From positions 1 to 15,652 of the forward strand of contig CADBSI010000018.1 of the NCBI GenBank assembly GCA_902797275.1: a DNA stretch of 15,652 nucleotides. The letters are read 5' to 3'. The stretch's first letter is position 1. Every line of letters begins with the position of its first letter. The notes beneath the pieces are model-generated. The model was not told where the DNA came from and did no database searches. It was given only the letters and a program-made list of their open reading frames with translations. Below, in pieces: positions 1 to 7,047 of the stretch. Source of the DNA: an uncultured Erysipelotrichaceae bacterium (GTDB lineage Bacteria; Bacillota_I; Bacilli_A; RF39; UBA660). A program made the position numbers and the translations under genes.

Positions 1-1356
1 AATTTCTGATAGAGGAAGTTCATAATGTAAAATTGCTCTTTCTGGAGTTAAATATTCAATCTGTTTATAAATTCCTCTTTTATTTTGGCAAAGTTCCATT
101 AAAGGACCAATATACTCACTTGGAGTAAAAATATTTGTTAAAATAAAAGGTTCACTAATTGTTTTAATCTTCGTTATATCTGGTAATTTTTGAGGAGAAT
201 CAATCATAATAACACTACCATCAGTTAATTCTACTTGATAAACTACAGATGGGCTAGTTGCAATTAAATTAAGATTAAATTCTCTTTCTAATCTTTCTTC
301 AACAACATCCATATGTAAAAGTCCTAAAAAGCCACATCTAAAACCAAACCCTAAAGCTTCACTTGTTTCAGGTTCAAATGTTAAACTAGCATCATTTAAT
401 TTTAATTTAAGAAGTGCATCTCTTAAATCATTATATTTATTAGTTTCAGTTGGGTATAAACCAGTAAACACTACTTGTTGAAGTTTTTTATAACCTGGTA
501 AAGCTTCACTACAGGAATTTTTAGCAAGAGTAATTGTATCACCTACTCTAATATCACTAATATTTTTAATTGATGCAACAATATAGCCAACTTCGCCTGA
601 AATTAAATTATCAACTTTTTTAAGAGTTGGAGTATAAACAAATAATTCCGTTACATCATAAATTGATCCTGTTTGCATAAATTCAATTTTATCTCCAACT
701 TTAATACTACCATCAAATATTCTAGCCAGAACTAAAACTCCTCGATATGAGTCATAAATACTATCAAATATCAAAGCTTTTAAAGGTTTATCGATATCTC
801 CTTTTGGAGGACTTATTCTATCAATTATAGCTTCAACCAAACTTTTAACGCCTTCACCTGTTTTAGCACTAGTAAGTAATATCTCTTCATCAGAAAAACC
901 AAAAGTTTCAATTAATTCTTGCTTAGTTTTTATAACATCAGCACTTGGTAAATCAATTTTATTAATAACCGGAATAATTGTTAAATTATTATCAAGAGCC
1001 AAATACATATTAGCAATAGTCTGAGCTTCTACTCCTTGCGTTGCATCAACAATTAAAATTGCTCCATCAGTTGCTGCCAAACTACGACTAACTTCATAAG
1101 AAAAATCTACATGACCAGGAGTATCAATTAAGTTTAACATATAGTCTTCCCCTTTATAATGATAATTAAGTCTTACTGTATTTAATTTAATAGTAATTCC
1201 TCTTTCACGTTCAATATCCATACTATCTAACATTTGTTCTTTAATTTCTCTTTTACTAACCGAATTAGTAACCTCTAAAATTCTATCAGCAAGTGTTGAT
1301 TTACCATGATCTATATGAGCAATAATCGAAAAATTACGAATATTTTCCTGTTTCAT
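1..1356 (-). CDS. lepA: Elongation factor 4 (LepA), partial, C-terminus beyond the left edge
   Basis: A ribosome-associated GTPase that binds stalled or pre-translocation ribosomes. The 452 codons present encode the N-terminal three quarters of a protein that is usually about 600 residues; the C-terminal domain lies off the window. Visible are the P-loop AHIDHGKSTLADR (G1) near residue 13, the switch segment with RERGITIK, the G3 motif DTPGHVDFSYEV, and NKIDLP (G4). Also visible is the LepA-typical stretch ending in SEALGFGFRCGFLGLLHMD, which separates it from EF-G and TypA. The start at 1356 is supported by an AAGGTGG ribosome binding site 4-5 nt upstream. It is the last gene of the minus-strand set here and has its own promoter. 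In Bacillus subtilis lepA lies behind spoIIP and yqxA; here spoIIP is about 10 kb away. Confidence 0.97.
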   Translation of the reverse strand, partial: MKQENIRNFSIIAHIDHGKSTLADRILEVTNSVSKREIKEQMLDSMDIERERGITIKLNTVRLNYHYKGEDYMLNLIDTPGHVDFSYEVSRSLAATDGAILIVDATQGVEAQTIANMYLALDNNLTIIPVINKIDLPSADVIKTKQELIETFGFSDEEILLTSAKTGEGVKSLVEAIIDRISPPKGDIDKPLKALIFDSIYDSYRGVLVLARIFDGSIKVGDKIEFMQTGSIYDVTELFVYTPTLKKVDNLISGEVGYIVASIKNISDIRVGDTITLAKNSCSEALPGYKKLQQVVFTGLYPTETNKYNDLRDALLKLKLNDASLTFEPETSEALGFGFRCGFLGLLHMDVVEERLEREFNLNLIATSPSVVYQVELTDGSVIMIDSPQKLPDITKIKTISEPFILTNIFTPSEYIGPLMELCQNKRGIYKQIEYLTPERAILHYELPLSEI

Positions 1357-1372
1357 CTAACCACCTTCATTA

Positions 1373-1401
1373 ATTTTATCAAATTTAAAAAAACTTGTCT
1401 A
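1373..1401 (-). promoter_or_regulatory. Sigma-A type promoter of lepA
   Basis: On the minus strand there is a -35 box TAGACA (1396-1401), a 17-nt spacer and a -10 box TAAAAT (1373-1378). Transcription would start near 1366, giving a leader of only about 10 nt that carries the AAGGTGG site. The -35 box abuts the T-tract of the preceding terminator, so lepA appears insulated from the upstream LRR gene. Confidence 0.65.
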
Positions 1402-1402
1402 T

Positions 1403-1435
1403 AAAAAGAAAAAAACTTCTTGTAAAAACAAGAAG
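1403..1435 (-). terminator. Rho-independent terminator upstream of lepA, downstream of the LRR gene
   Basis: A perfect 8-bp stem (CTTCTTGT, 1416-1423, with ACAAGAAG, 1428-1435) and a 4-nt loop is followed on the minus strand by a T-rich tract (TTTTTTTCTTTTT). It lies about 130 bp past the LRR stop codon. The stretch 1436-1564 holds only an imperfect inverted repeat (1487-1496 with 1509-1517, one bulge) and a weak AAAAG/CTTTT stem near 1540-1558. I see no gene there. Confidence 0.75.
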
Positions 1436-1564
1436 AATTTGAAAATCATTTAAATAATATGAATAATTTATTTTATTTATAAAGGACTATCTTATAAAAA
1501 ATCAATATTATAGATAGAAGATTTGTTTTAAAAAGAAAAAGTCTTGTAAGCTTTTGAATAAATT

Positions 1565-2965
1565 TTAATTTATACTATGTTGAGTACAAACTAAGCTATC
1601 TGATTTAGTGATTACTACTGTACTATCAAAAGCATCACAAGAAAGATAAGTAACCGTTTCAGGAATACTTACAGTTGAAATATTATTTTCCGTAAACGAA
1701 TCATTTTGAATTACTTCTAATTTTGATGGGGATAAAAAAGTTACATTAGTTAATTGATTGTCTACAAAAGCCCAAACTTCTATTGTTATCACACTACTTG
1801 GTATTGTTATATTTGTTAATTGATTATATGAAAAAGCACCGTTTTCAATTACTGTCACACCATTTGATATTTTTACACTTGTTAACTTATTACGACTAAA
1901 AGCATTATCACCTATTGTTGTTACACTATCTGGTATTACTACATTTGTTAATTGATTCCCCTCAAAAGCATATTTATCTATTATTGTTACACCATCTGGT
2001 ATCACTACATTTGTTAATTGATTACGAGCAAATGCATGGCTGACTATTATTGTTACACCATCTGGTATGACTACACTTGTTAAATTTTTATTTTCAAATG
2101 ATCCTGATGCTCTAATTGTAAAAGTAGGTTTTATATCAACATTTTTTTGATAATTATTTAAATCACCTAATTTATAATTATTATTTTTATTTGATAATTG
2201 TTTTACTATTGTAGTATCACTATTCCCTATAACTGTAACTGGATATCCTTTAATTGTATTTGGTATTATTACATCAGTTCCACATGTCGCATCATAATCA
2301 AGAATTGCTACTTCATTACCATCATTAATGGTTCCTACAGTAAAACATGATTCATCTGTTGATAATGTTTTTTCATTAAAGTCTCCGGCTACATCTACTT
2401 TTATACTTGCAAATATATTCTTCCATTCTTCCATTGTGTAATCTTGATCAACATTACCAATAACGGTAGTATTTGAGATCCACATATAAAGTCTATAAGT
2501 AATAGATACTTCACTTGTAGTATTCTTGTTTATGGTATTAACCCATATTCTTTTACTAGTTAAATCATTATAACTTCTTCCATCAAATACAGTTGTTGTT
2601 GTTCCATCTTTAGTTTCAGTTAAAGTAAATTTTAATAAATTATCTTTTATTCTTGTTTTACCAGATACTTCATCTCCATGTTTTAAAATAATTTCATACC
2701 ATATATCTTTATTAGTTGTTGTATTCTTACCATCTATTGTAAATTCAAAGAAACTGGTTGCATCATAGGTTTCACTTGGCATTACATTTGCTAAATTAAT
2801 TGCTTTACTACCATTTGCATAATGCATATAGATGTCACCTACTACTAGGCTTGAATTTTTACTTGTTTTACTAATTGTAAATAAAGCATAAGTTAAACTA
2901 ATAGTTAATACTAATACTCCTAGTATGATACTAGTAATTATAATTATTTTCTTATTATCTTTCAT
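1565..2965 (-). CDS. Secreted BspA-type leucine-rich-repeat surface protein with TasA/camelysin-like N-terminal module
   Basis: A 466-residue exported protein. Residues 7-30 form a hydrophobic signal or anchor helix (IIIITSIILGVLVLTISLTY), followed at once by ALFTISKTSKNSSLVVGD. That arrangement is typical of TasA/camelysin-like fibre or biofilm proteins. Residues about 30-205 are beta-rich without repeats. Residues about 210-290 contain a first LRR_5-like motif (VIIPNTIKGYPVTVIG) and two cysteines. Residues 295-450 are seven repeats of about 22 residues with consensus LTxVxIPxxVTxIxxxAFxxNQ, the Treponema/BspA class (LRR_5) used in adhesion. There is no LPXTG or C-terminal anchor, so it is either held by its N-terminal helix or released. 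The start is set by an AAGGAG site. A lone TATAAT at 3003-3008 could supply a short-leader promoter; a better promoter lies at 3175-3202. The role in adhesion or biofilm is inferred from the families. Confidence 0.8.
   Translation of the reverse strand: MKDNKKIIIITSIILGVLVLTISLTYALFTISKTSKNSSLVVGDIYMHYANGSKAINLANVMPSETYDATSFFEFTIDGKNTTTNKDIWYEIILKHGDEVSGKTRIKDNLLKFTLTETKDGTTTTVFDGRSYNDLTSKRIWVNTINKNTTSEVSITYRLYMWISNTTVIGNVDQDYTMEEWKNIFASIKVDVAGDFNEKTLSTDESCFTVGTINDGNEVAILDYDATCGTDVIIPNTIKGYPVTVIGNSDTTIVKQLSNKNNNYKLGDLNNYQKNVDIKPTFTIRASGSFENKNLTSVVIPDGVTIIVSHAFARNQLTNVVIPDGVTIIDKYAFEGNQLTNVVIPDSVTTIGDNAFSRNKLTSVKISNGVTVIENGAFSYNQLTNITIPSSVITIEVWAFVDNQLTNVTFLSPSKLEVIQNDSFTENNISTVSIPETVTYLSCDAFDSTVVITKSDSLVCTQHSIN
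1616..2083 (-). repeat. Seven tandem 66-bp repeats encoding LRR_5 units
   Basis: Each unit encodes about 22 residues; the sixth is 24. Units start at residues 295, 317, 339, 361, 383, 405 and 429. The first three share long stretches of near-identical DNA, for example ATACCAGATGGTGTAACAAT in units 1 and 2. This suggests recent duplication or ongoing recombination between units. Confidence 0.8.
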
Positions 2966-3052
2966 GAATACTCCTTTTCTTCATTTAAAAAACATGATTA
3001 AAATTATAGAATTAATCTATATACTAACCATGTTATTTTTCAATAATTTTAA

Positions 3053-3139
3053 TTAAAGAAATTTCTCGTGATATATATATATATATATATATATAGTTAT
3101 ATAAGGGTTTTTTATATTTTCTTGACCATATATATTCAT
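3053..3139 (-). CDS. Possible 28-codon leader ORF containing a (TA)12 tract
   Basis: An ATG at 3137-3139 is preceded by a purine-rich GAAGGGGAAG site about 6-15 nt upstream and by a good promoter at 3175-3202. The frame reads MNIYGQENIKNPYIT, then four Ile-Tyr pairs from the TA tract, then HEKFL and a TAA at 3053-3055. It ends 87 nt before the LRR gene start. No homology is recognised. It could be a leader peptide, a remnant of a decayed gene, or chance. A change of one 2-bp unit would change its C-terminus, but no frame runs into the LRR gene. Confidence 0.3.
   Translation of the reverse strand: MNIYGQENIKNPYITIYIYIYIYHEKFL
3071..3095. repeat. AT dinucleotide microsatellite, 12.5 units
   Basis: An uninterrupted 25-nt run of alternating A and T lies 106-130 bp upstream of the LRR surface-protein start. 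Tracts of this type can slip during replication and are self-complementary, so they could fold in DNA or RNA. Confidence 0.95.
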
Positions 3140-3174
3140 AATATCACTTCCCCTTCTATTTTTAATATACTTAA

Positions 3175-3202
3175 ATTATATCAAATATTTAAAAAATTAC
3201 AA
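3175..3202 (-). promoter_or_regulatory. Extended -10 promoter for the leader ORF and LRR gene
   Basis: On the minus strand there is TTGTAA (3197-3202), a 16-nt spacer ending in TGA, and a perfect -10 TATAAT (3175-3180). The combined TGATATAAT is an extended -10. Transcription would start near 3168, giving the LRR gene a leader of about 200 nt that contains the AT microsatellite. Confidence 0.55.
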
Positions 3203-3230
3203 GTATCAATCATAAGTTATCTTTAGATTA

Positions 3231-3406
3231 TCATATCTTAAAATATTTACTATAAATAGTTTTGATCTCAGTTAATTCATGACTAATCATAAGAAGTCAT
3301 CAGATTCTAGAAAATTATTACCTTTAAAATTATTTTTCAAACCATAACTCATAACTGGAATATCTAAATCAACTACTATATCTATTAAAAATTTATCTAA
3401 AAATAT
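3231..3406 (-). pseudogene. tdk: Thymidine kinase relic (C-terminal half, frameshifted)
   Basis: In the minus-strand gap behind the 256-residue gene, one frame reads IDIVVDLDIPVMSYGLKNNF and continues KGNNFLESDDF, then hits TGA at 3287-3289. Shifting frame near 3293 continues as LMISHELTEIKTIYSKYFKI and stops at 3231-3233. This matches the thymidine kinase order: the nucleoside-binding lasso region (LDIPVxxYGLrtDFxGxxFxGS) followed by the ELxELKTIC segment. The P-loop half, the Cys of KTIC and the zinc-ribbon half are missing. It is therefore a decayed fragment and no longer codes for an enzyme. The match is by recognition of the family, not by a search. Confidence 0.65.
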
Positions 3407-3407
3407 T

Positions 3408-4178
3408 TTAATTTAACTTAGTTTCAATACTATCTATTATAAATCTTTTATCTTTATATTTTAAATAAATATTTTTATAACCTATATAAGTATAATTATT
3501 TTCTTTTAATTCACTTAAAGCAAGAATTACTCTTATACTATCTTCATTTACTAAAACATCTATAAAATCATGTTTATAACTTTGATATGAAAATTCTTTA
3601 AAAGTTAAAATAACTTTATCGTTAGTTTGATATAATCTCATTTCATCTTCATCTTTAAAATTATCTGAAAACTCAAAAGTTTTAGTCTCTTTTCCTAAGT
3701 AATTATTAATAGCTTTATTTAAATCTTCTTTTAAAATCTCTTTTTTAGTACTTAAACAAAAATCATCATCACATTCTAAATACTCACTATCTAAAGACCA
3801 AATATAATAAGTTATAAATTTATTTAAATCATTTTTTGTATTTTTAAAATCATTTAAATTATAAAATATTCCTCGGTTTAATTTAATAAAATTAATAACT
3901 TCTTCTTTATTTATATTATAATCTTTTTTAATATATTCTTTGCATACTTTTTCTTTATCACAAGCGTTATTATTACTAAAATTATTTTTATATAACGTAA
4001 TTATTAAAAGTATTAAAGCTAAAAATATTATAATTGTAAATAAAATACTAATAAAACTTTGAATATTATCATTTATATTATTTTTAATTTTTAATTTTTT
4101 TTCATTAACTAAATCTATTCCATTTAATATTTTTTTAGGTTTATTAGCCTTGTTTTTTTTCTTTTTCTTTTTACTCAT
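3408..4178 (-). CDS. Membrane-anchored protein of unknown function
   Basis: 256 residues, not recognised. A lysine-rich N-terminus (MSKKKKKKNKANKPKK, likely cytoplasmic) is followed by one strongly hydrophobic helix at about residues 43-64. The remainder, about 190 residues, is charged and presumably outside the cell (type II topology). It has four cysteines, two near residues 73-79 (CDKEKVC) and two near 136-141 (CDDDFC), which could form disulfides. It is the last gene of the nusB-xseA-orphan-xseB operon, starting 11 nt after xseB, with an AAGG site upstream. No terminator hairpin is clear behind it; the tdk relic follows directly. Confidence 0.7.
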   Translation of the reverse strand: MSKKKKKKNKANKPKKILNGIDLVNEKKLKIKNNINDNIQSFISILFTIIIFLALILLIITLYKNNFSNNNACDKEKVCKEYIKKDYNINKEEVINFIKLNRGIFYNLNDFKNTKNDLNKFITYYIWSLDSEYLECDDDFCLSTKKEILKEDLNKAINNYLGKETKTFEFSDNFKDEDEMRLYQTNDKVILTFKEFSYQSYKHDFIDVLVNEDSIRVILALSELKENNYTYIGYKNIYLKYKDKRFIIDSIETKLN

Positions 4179-4189
4179 AGCAAGCCTTA

Positions 4190-4423
4190 TTATTTTTCTT
4201 CTTCAGGAACAAATTCTTTTAAAGAGCCATCTTCTAATATTTTATTAATAGAATTCGTTGCATTTTTTAATTTTAAATCACATGTTTTAGCAAGAGAAAC
4301 TGCTTCATTAAATTTATTAATAGCATCATCTAATAAAACATCACCTGCTTCTAATTCTCTCACTATTGTTTCTAATTTTTTAATACTTTCTTCAAACGAT
4401 AATTCTTTTTCTTTTTTTTCCAT
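4190..4423 (-). CDS. xseB: Exodeoxyribonuclease VII small subunit
   Basis: 77 residues, the usual length of XseB. It reads SFEESIKKLETIVRELEAGD followed by a second helix (LDDAINKFNEAVSLAKTC), the two-helix hairpin of the family. XseB binds along the extended coiled coil of XseA to form the exonuclease that trims single-stranded DNA in repair. The start is supported by an AAGGTGAAT site, 3 bp behind the orphan gene that separates it from xseA. In most Bacillota xseA and xseB are adjacent or overlap, so the intervening gene is unusual. Confidence 0.95.
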   Translation of the reverse strand: MEKKEKELSFEESIKKLETIVRELEAGDVLLDDAINKFNEAVSLAKTCDLKLKNATNSINKILEDGSLKEFVPEEEK

Positions 4424-4426
4424 AAT

Positions 4427-5230
4427 TCACCTTATTATTTCCTTTTTAATATATTTTATATCTTTATTTTCTTCAGGATTTATTATTCTTTGACTTACAA
4501 ATAATTCTCCATTTTCATAGTATAAAGTATAAGTTAAATCATCTTCTTTTTTTTCTTTAATATAAGTTTTTAATTCTCCATTTATAACTTTTAATTCTTC
4601 ATCAGTATCTATGTTTTTAATATCAATTGTTAGATTTTTACTTTTTAAAGCTTTAGAAATTACTTTATATAAATCTTCCATATTATTTATTTCACTAACT
4701 GAACTAGCATGTAATACATCTTCAAATAACATGCTTTCTTGAAAAAAAGCATTTTCTTTTATAAGTAGGGAAATATTTAAAAACAAATCTTTCTTTATAT
4801 AATTATACATATATTTATGATATCTATCTTTTTCTGTTTCAATTATAGCATATTCTTTATGATCTTTTGGATAAACTTTTTCAAAAGATACTGTTTTATC
4901 AAAACCTCTTTCACCTGTACAAGTTTTATTTAGTTTGCCTTCAACTACATCATAACAATCATAATAAGTTTTGTTTTTTAAAACTCTTAAACGATTATTT
5001 GGAATATTATAATCAACTTCAATTATTTTAAATTGAGATTCACTTTTTATTAAAAATGATATTTTATCATAATCATAACTATAATTAATATTAGAAATAA
5101 TTGGTCTTGATACTCCATATTTCTTTGAAACTAAATTAAGTAATTCAATAGTTTCTTCAATAAAATCAAAGCTATAAACTTTGCCTAAAAACTTTTCATC
5201 TTCTTTGTTTAAAAATCTAACACTCTTCAT
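4427..5230 (-). CDS. Unrecognised 267-residue protein inserted between xseA and xseB
   Basis: A soluble-looking protein with no signal peptide or membrane segment. It has mixed charged beta and helical character (for example YDKISFLIKSESQFKIIEVD and LTYTLYYENGELFVSQRI). There are two cysteines, in YYDCYDVV and KTCTGERG. Its ATG at 5228-5230 overlaps the 3' end of xseA by 14 nt in another frame, with a GAGGTTG site inside xseA; this suggests translational coupling. It ends 3 bp before xseB. I recognise no domain or catalytic motif. Position alone suggests co-expression with exonuclease VII. Confidence 0.75.
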   Translation of the reverse strand: MKSVRFLNKEDEKFLGKVYSFDFIEETIELLNLVSKKYGVSRPIISNINYSYDYDKISFLIKSESQFKIIEVDYNIPNNRLRVLKNKTYYDCYDVVEGKLNKTCTGERGFDKTVSFEKVYPKDHKEYAIIETEKDRYHKYMYNYIKKDLFLNISLLIKENAFFQESMLFEDVLHASSVSEINNMEDLYKVISKALKSKNLTIDIKNIDTDEELKVINGELKTYIKEKKEDDLTYTLYYENGELFVSQRIINPEENKDIKYIKKEIIR

Positions 5231-6557
5231 ATATTTCTACAACCTCACTTATAATATTACCATCACTTATTTGATTAGTAATTTTATCCCCTTTTTTAAC
5301 TTTTTTAATACTAGTAATTGTTTTATTATTAATTTTTACAATAGAATAACCTCTTTTAATTGTAGTAATTGGATTTAAAACTTCTACTTTACTTAATAAA
5401 TTAAGATAACTATTTTGCTTATTAGATATTATTTTTTCTATTTGTTTATTTATATTTTTTATTAAATCATTATAAGTATATATTTTATCTATTATTAAAA
5501 TATTAGGATTTTTAAAAATAAAACAAGATTTTAATAAATTTAAACTCTCTTTTTTACTAGTTAATATTATTTTTATTTCTTTTAATAATTTTTCATATAA
5601 TAAATCAAAGTTTTGTTCTTTAACCTCTAATATTCTTTTGGGATTTTTTAAAACTTGACTATTTTCTAAACTAATTAATTTTTCTTTATATATTTTTAAT
5701 TTGTTGGTTAAAGATTTTTCTAATCTAATATTTACTTGTTCTAAGTAAACTAATAAATCTTTTTTATCGGGAACAGCCATCTCAGCAGCTCCAGTTGGAG
5801 TTGGAGCTCTTTTATCAGCTACGAAGTCTGCAATAGTAAAATCTATTTCATGACCAACAGCTGAGATTATGGGAATTTTAGATTCATATATAGCCCTAGC
5901 AACTATTTCTTCATTAAAAGGCCACAAATCTTCAATTGAGCCTCCGCCTCTACCAATAATTAAAACGTCCAAATCGTAGGTATTAGCAAGTTTTATTTTT
6001 TTTACTATATCATCCTTGGCATATTCTCCTTGCACAAGGGCAGGAAAAAGAATCGTTTCAACTAAAGGAAATCTTCTCTTTATAGTTGACAAGATATCTT
6101 TAATAGCAGCACCTGTAGGAGCCGTTATAATTCCGATTTTCTCTGGAATTTTTGGAATATTTTTTTTATGATCAGCTCTAAATAAACCTTCTTTTTCTAG
6201 TTTTTCTTTTAGTTGATTAAAAGCAAGATACAAAGAACCTACTCCATCTTCTAACATTGTATCTACATATAACTGATAAGAGCCACTTTGTTCATACACA
6301 CTTACTCTACCACTTACTAAAACTTTCATACCATCAACTGGTAAAAAAGGTATTTTACTAGCATTTCCTTGAAACATAATAGCATTTATTCTTGATGTAT
6401 CATCTTTTAAAGTAAAGTAAAAATGTCCTCTTGTATGATTTTTAAAATTAGAAATTTCTCCTTTTAAAAATACAATACCTAAGTTAGGATCATTATCTAT
6501 TTTATATTTTAAATACTTATTTAACTGACTAACAGTTATATATTTATTGTTTTCCAT
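5217..6557 (-). CDS. xseA: Exodeoxyribonuclease VII large subunit
   Basis: 446 residues from the chosen start (family about 400-460). Residues 6-105 form the OB-fold that binds single-stranded DNA (VFLKGEISNFKNHTRGHFYF). Residues about 125-320 form the catalytic core, with GIITAPTGAAIKDI, GRGGGSIEDLWPFNEE (203-217) and SAVGHEIDFTIADF followed by ADKRAPTPTGAAE (232-259). The C-terminal part is a long lysine-rich coiled coil ending in the family's GYSIV segment. The enzyme degrades single-stranded DNA from both ends to short acid-soluble pieces. An in-frame start at 6596 exists but lies deep in nusB. The ATG at 6557 has GAGG upstream, begins right at the OB-fold and overlaps nusB by only 14 nt. 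Confidence 0.97.
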   Translation of the reverse strand: MENNKYITVSQLNKYLKYKIDNDPNLGIVFLKGEISNFKNHTRGHFYFTLKDDTSRINAIMFQGNASKIPFLPVDGMKVLVSGRVSVYEQSGSYQLYVDTMLEDGVGSLYLAFNQLKEKLEKEGLFRADHKKNIPKIPEKIGIITAPTGAAIKDILSTIKRRFPLVETILFPALVQGEYAKDDIVKKIKLANTYDLDVLIIGRGGGSIEDLWPFNEEIVARAIYESKIPIISAVGHEIDFTIADFVADKRAPTPTGAAEMAVPDKKDLLVYLEQVNIRLEKSLTNKLKIYKEKLISLENSQVLKNPKRILEVKEQNFDLLYEKLLKEIKIILTSKKESLNLLKSCFIFKNPNILIIDKIYTYNDLIKNINKQIEKIISNKQNSYLNLLSKVEVLNPITTIKRGYSIVKINNKTITSIKKVKKGDKITNQISDGNIISEVVEIYEEC

Positions 6558-6957
6558 GTAAATCCTCGCTATGGTAAATTGCATCCATAGTAGCATTTAT
6601 CATTTTAACAACTTCTAAATCACTATATTTTTTAGCAAGTTCAACAGTTTCATTTATACAAACAACAGAAGGAGTATCTGTATACATAAGTTCATATATT
6701 CCAAGAGATAAAATAGCTTTATCTACTTTACTAAGTCTATCAATTGTCCAATCCTTTAAATAAGTATTAGCAAGCTTTGTAATACTTTCTTGATTTTTAA
6801 TAACCCCATGAATAGAACTTTCAACAAACTCATTTTCTACTTCTAATTGTTCATGAATTAAAGTATCTACATCATATTTAACCTTAGTATTATTTAGTAT
6901 ATATACTTGATATAAAACTTTAACTATAATATCTCTTAATTCTGATCTTGTTTTCAT
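6544..6957 (-). CDS. nusB: Transcription antitermination factor NusB
   Basis: 137 residues, normal for NusB, all-helical. Family marks are the N-terminal RSELRDIIVKVLYQVY, the central WTIDRLSKVDKAILSLGIYEL and the C-terminal PSVVCINETVELAKKYSD. With NusE it binds boxA RNA in antitermination of rRNA transcription. An ATG at 6972 is in frame, but it lies ahead of a GGAGG site that sits 4-5 nt before the ATG at 6957; the latter is therefore the start. First gene of the operon with xseA, the same neighbour order as in many Bacillota. Confidence 0.95.
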   Translation of the reverse strand: MKTRSELRDIIVKVLYQVYILNNTKVKYDVDTLIHEQLEVENEFVESSIHGVIKNQESITKLANTYLKDWTIDRLSKVDKAILSLGIYELMYTDTPSVVCINETVELAKKYSDLEVVKMINATMDAIYHSEDLHGKQ

Positions 6958-6976
6958 ATTTCCTCCAAACATCTAT

Positions 6977-7005
6977 ATAATAGCATAAAATAGAAAAAAA
7001 ATTAA
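6977..7005 (-). promoter_or_regulatory. Promoter of the nusB operon
   Basis: On the minus strand an extended -10, TGCTATTAT (6977-6985), lies 17 nt from a poor -35, TTAATT (7000-7005). The strong extended -10 makes up for the weak -35. Its -35 shares bases with the -35 of the divergent plus-strand promoter. Confidence 0.45.
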
Positions 7006-7030
7006 CACTTTTTTAAAAAAATAGTATAAT
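7002..7030 (+). promoter_or_regulatory. Promoter of the duplicated orphan gene
   Basis: TTAACA (7002-7007), a 17-nt spacer and a perfect TATAAT (7025-7030). Transcription would start near 7037, giving a leader of about 11 nt with AGGTG ahead of the ATG at 7048. Confidence 0.7.
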
Positions 7031-7047
7031 TATTCTAGGTGATTAAA

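Noticed and set aside
1616..2083. Regular 66-bp repeats as a CRISPR array
   Set aside because: The repeats are contiguous, in frame and code for LRR_5 units; there are no spacers.
5181..5378. Open frame of 65 codons on the plus strand
   Set aside because: It lies opposite the xseA C-terminus and the start of the orphan gene, has a Phe/Asn-rich low-complexity translation and no ribosome site; it is an antisense shadow.
6558..6596. Longer xseA start at 6596
   Set aside because: It would add 13 residues with no family match, overlap nusB by 53 nt, and ignore the GAGG site before the ATG at 6557.
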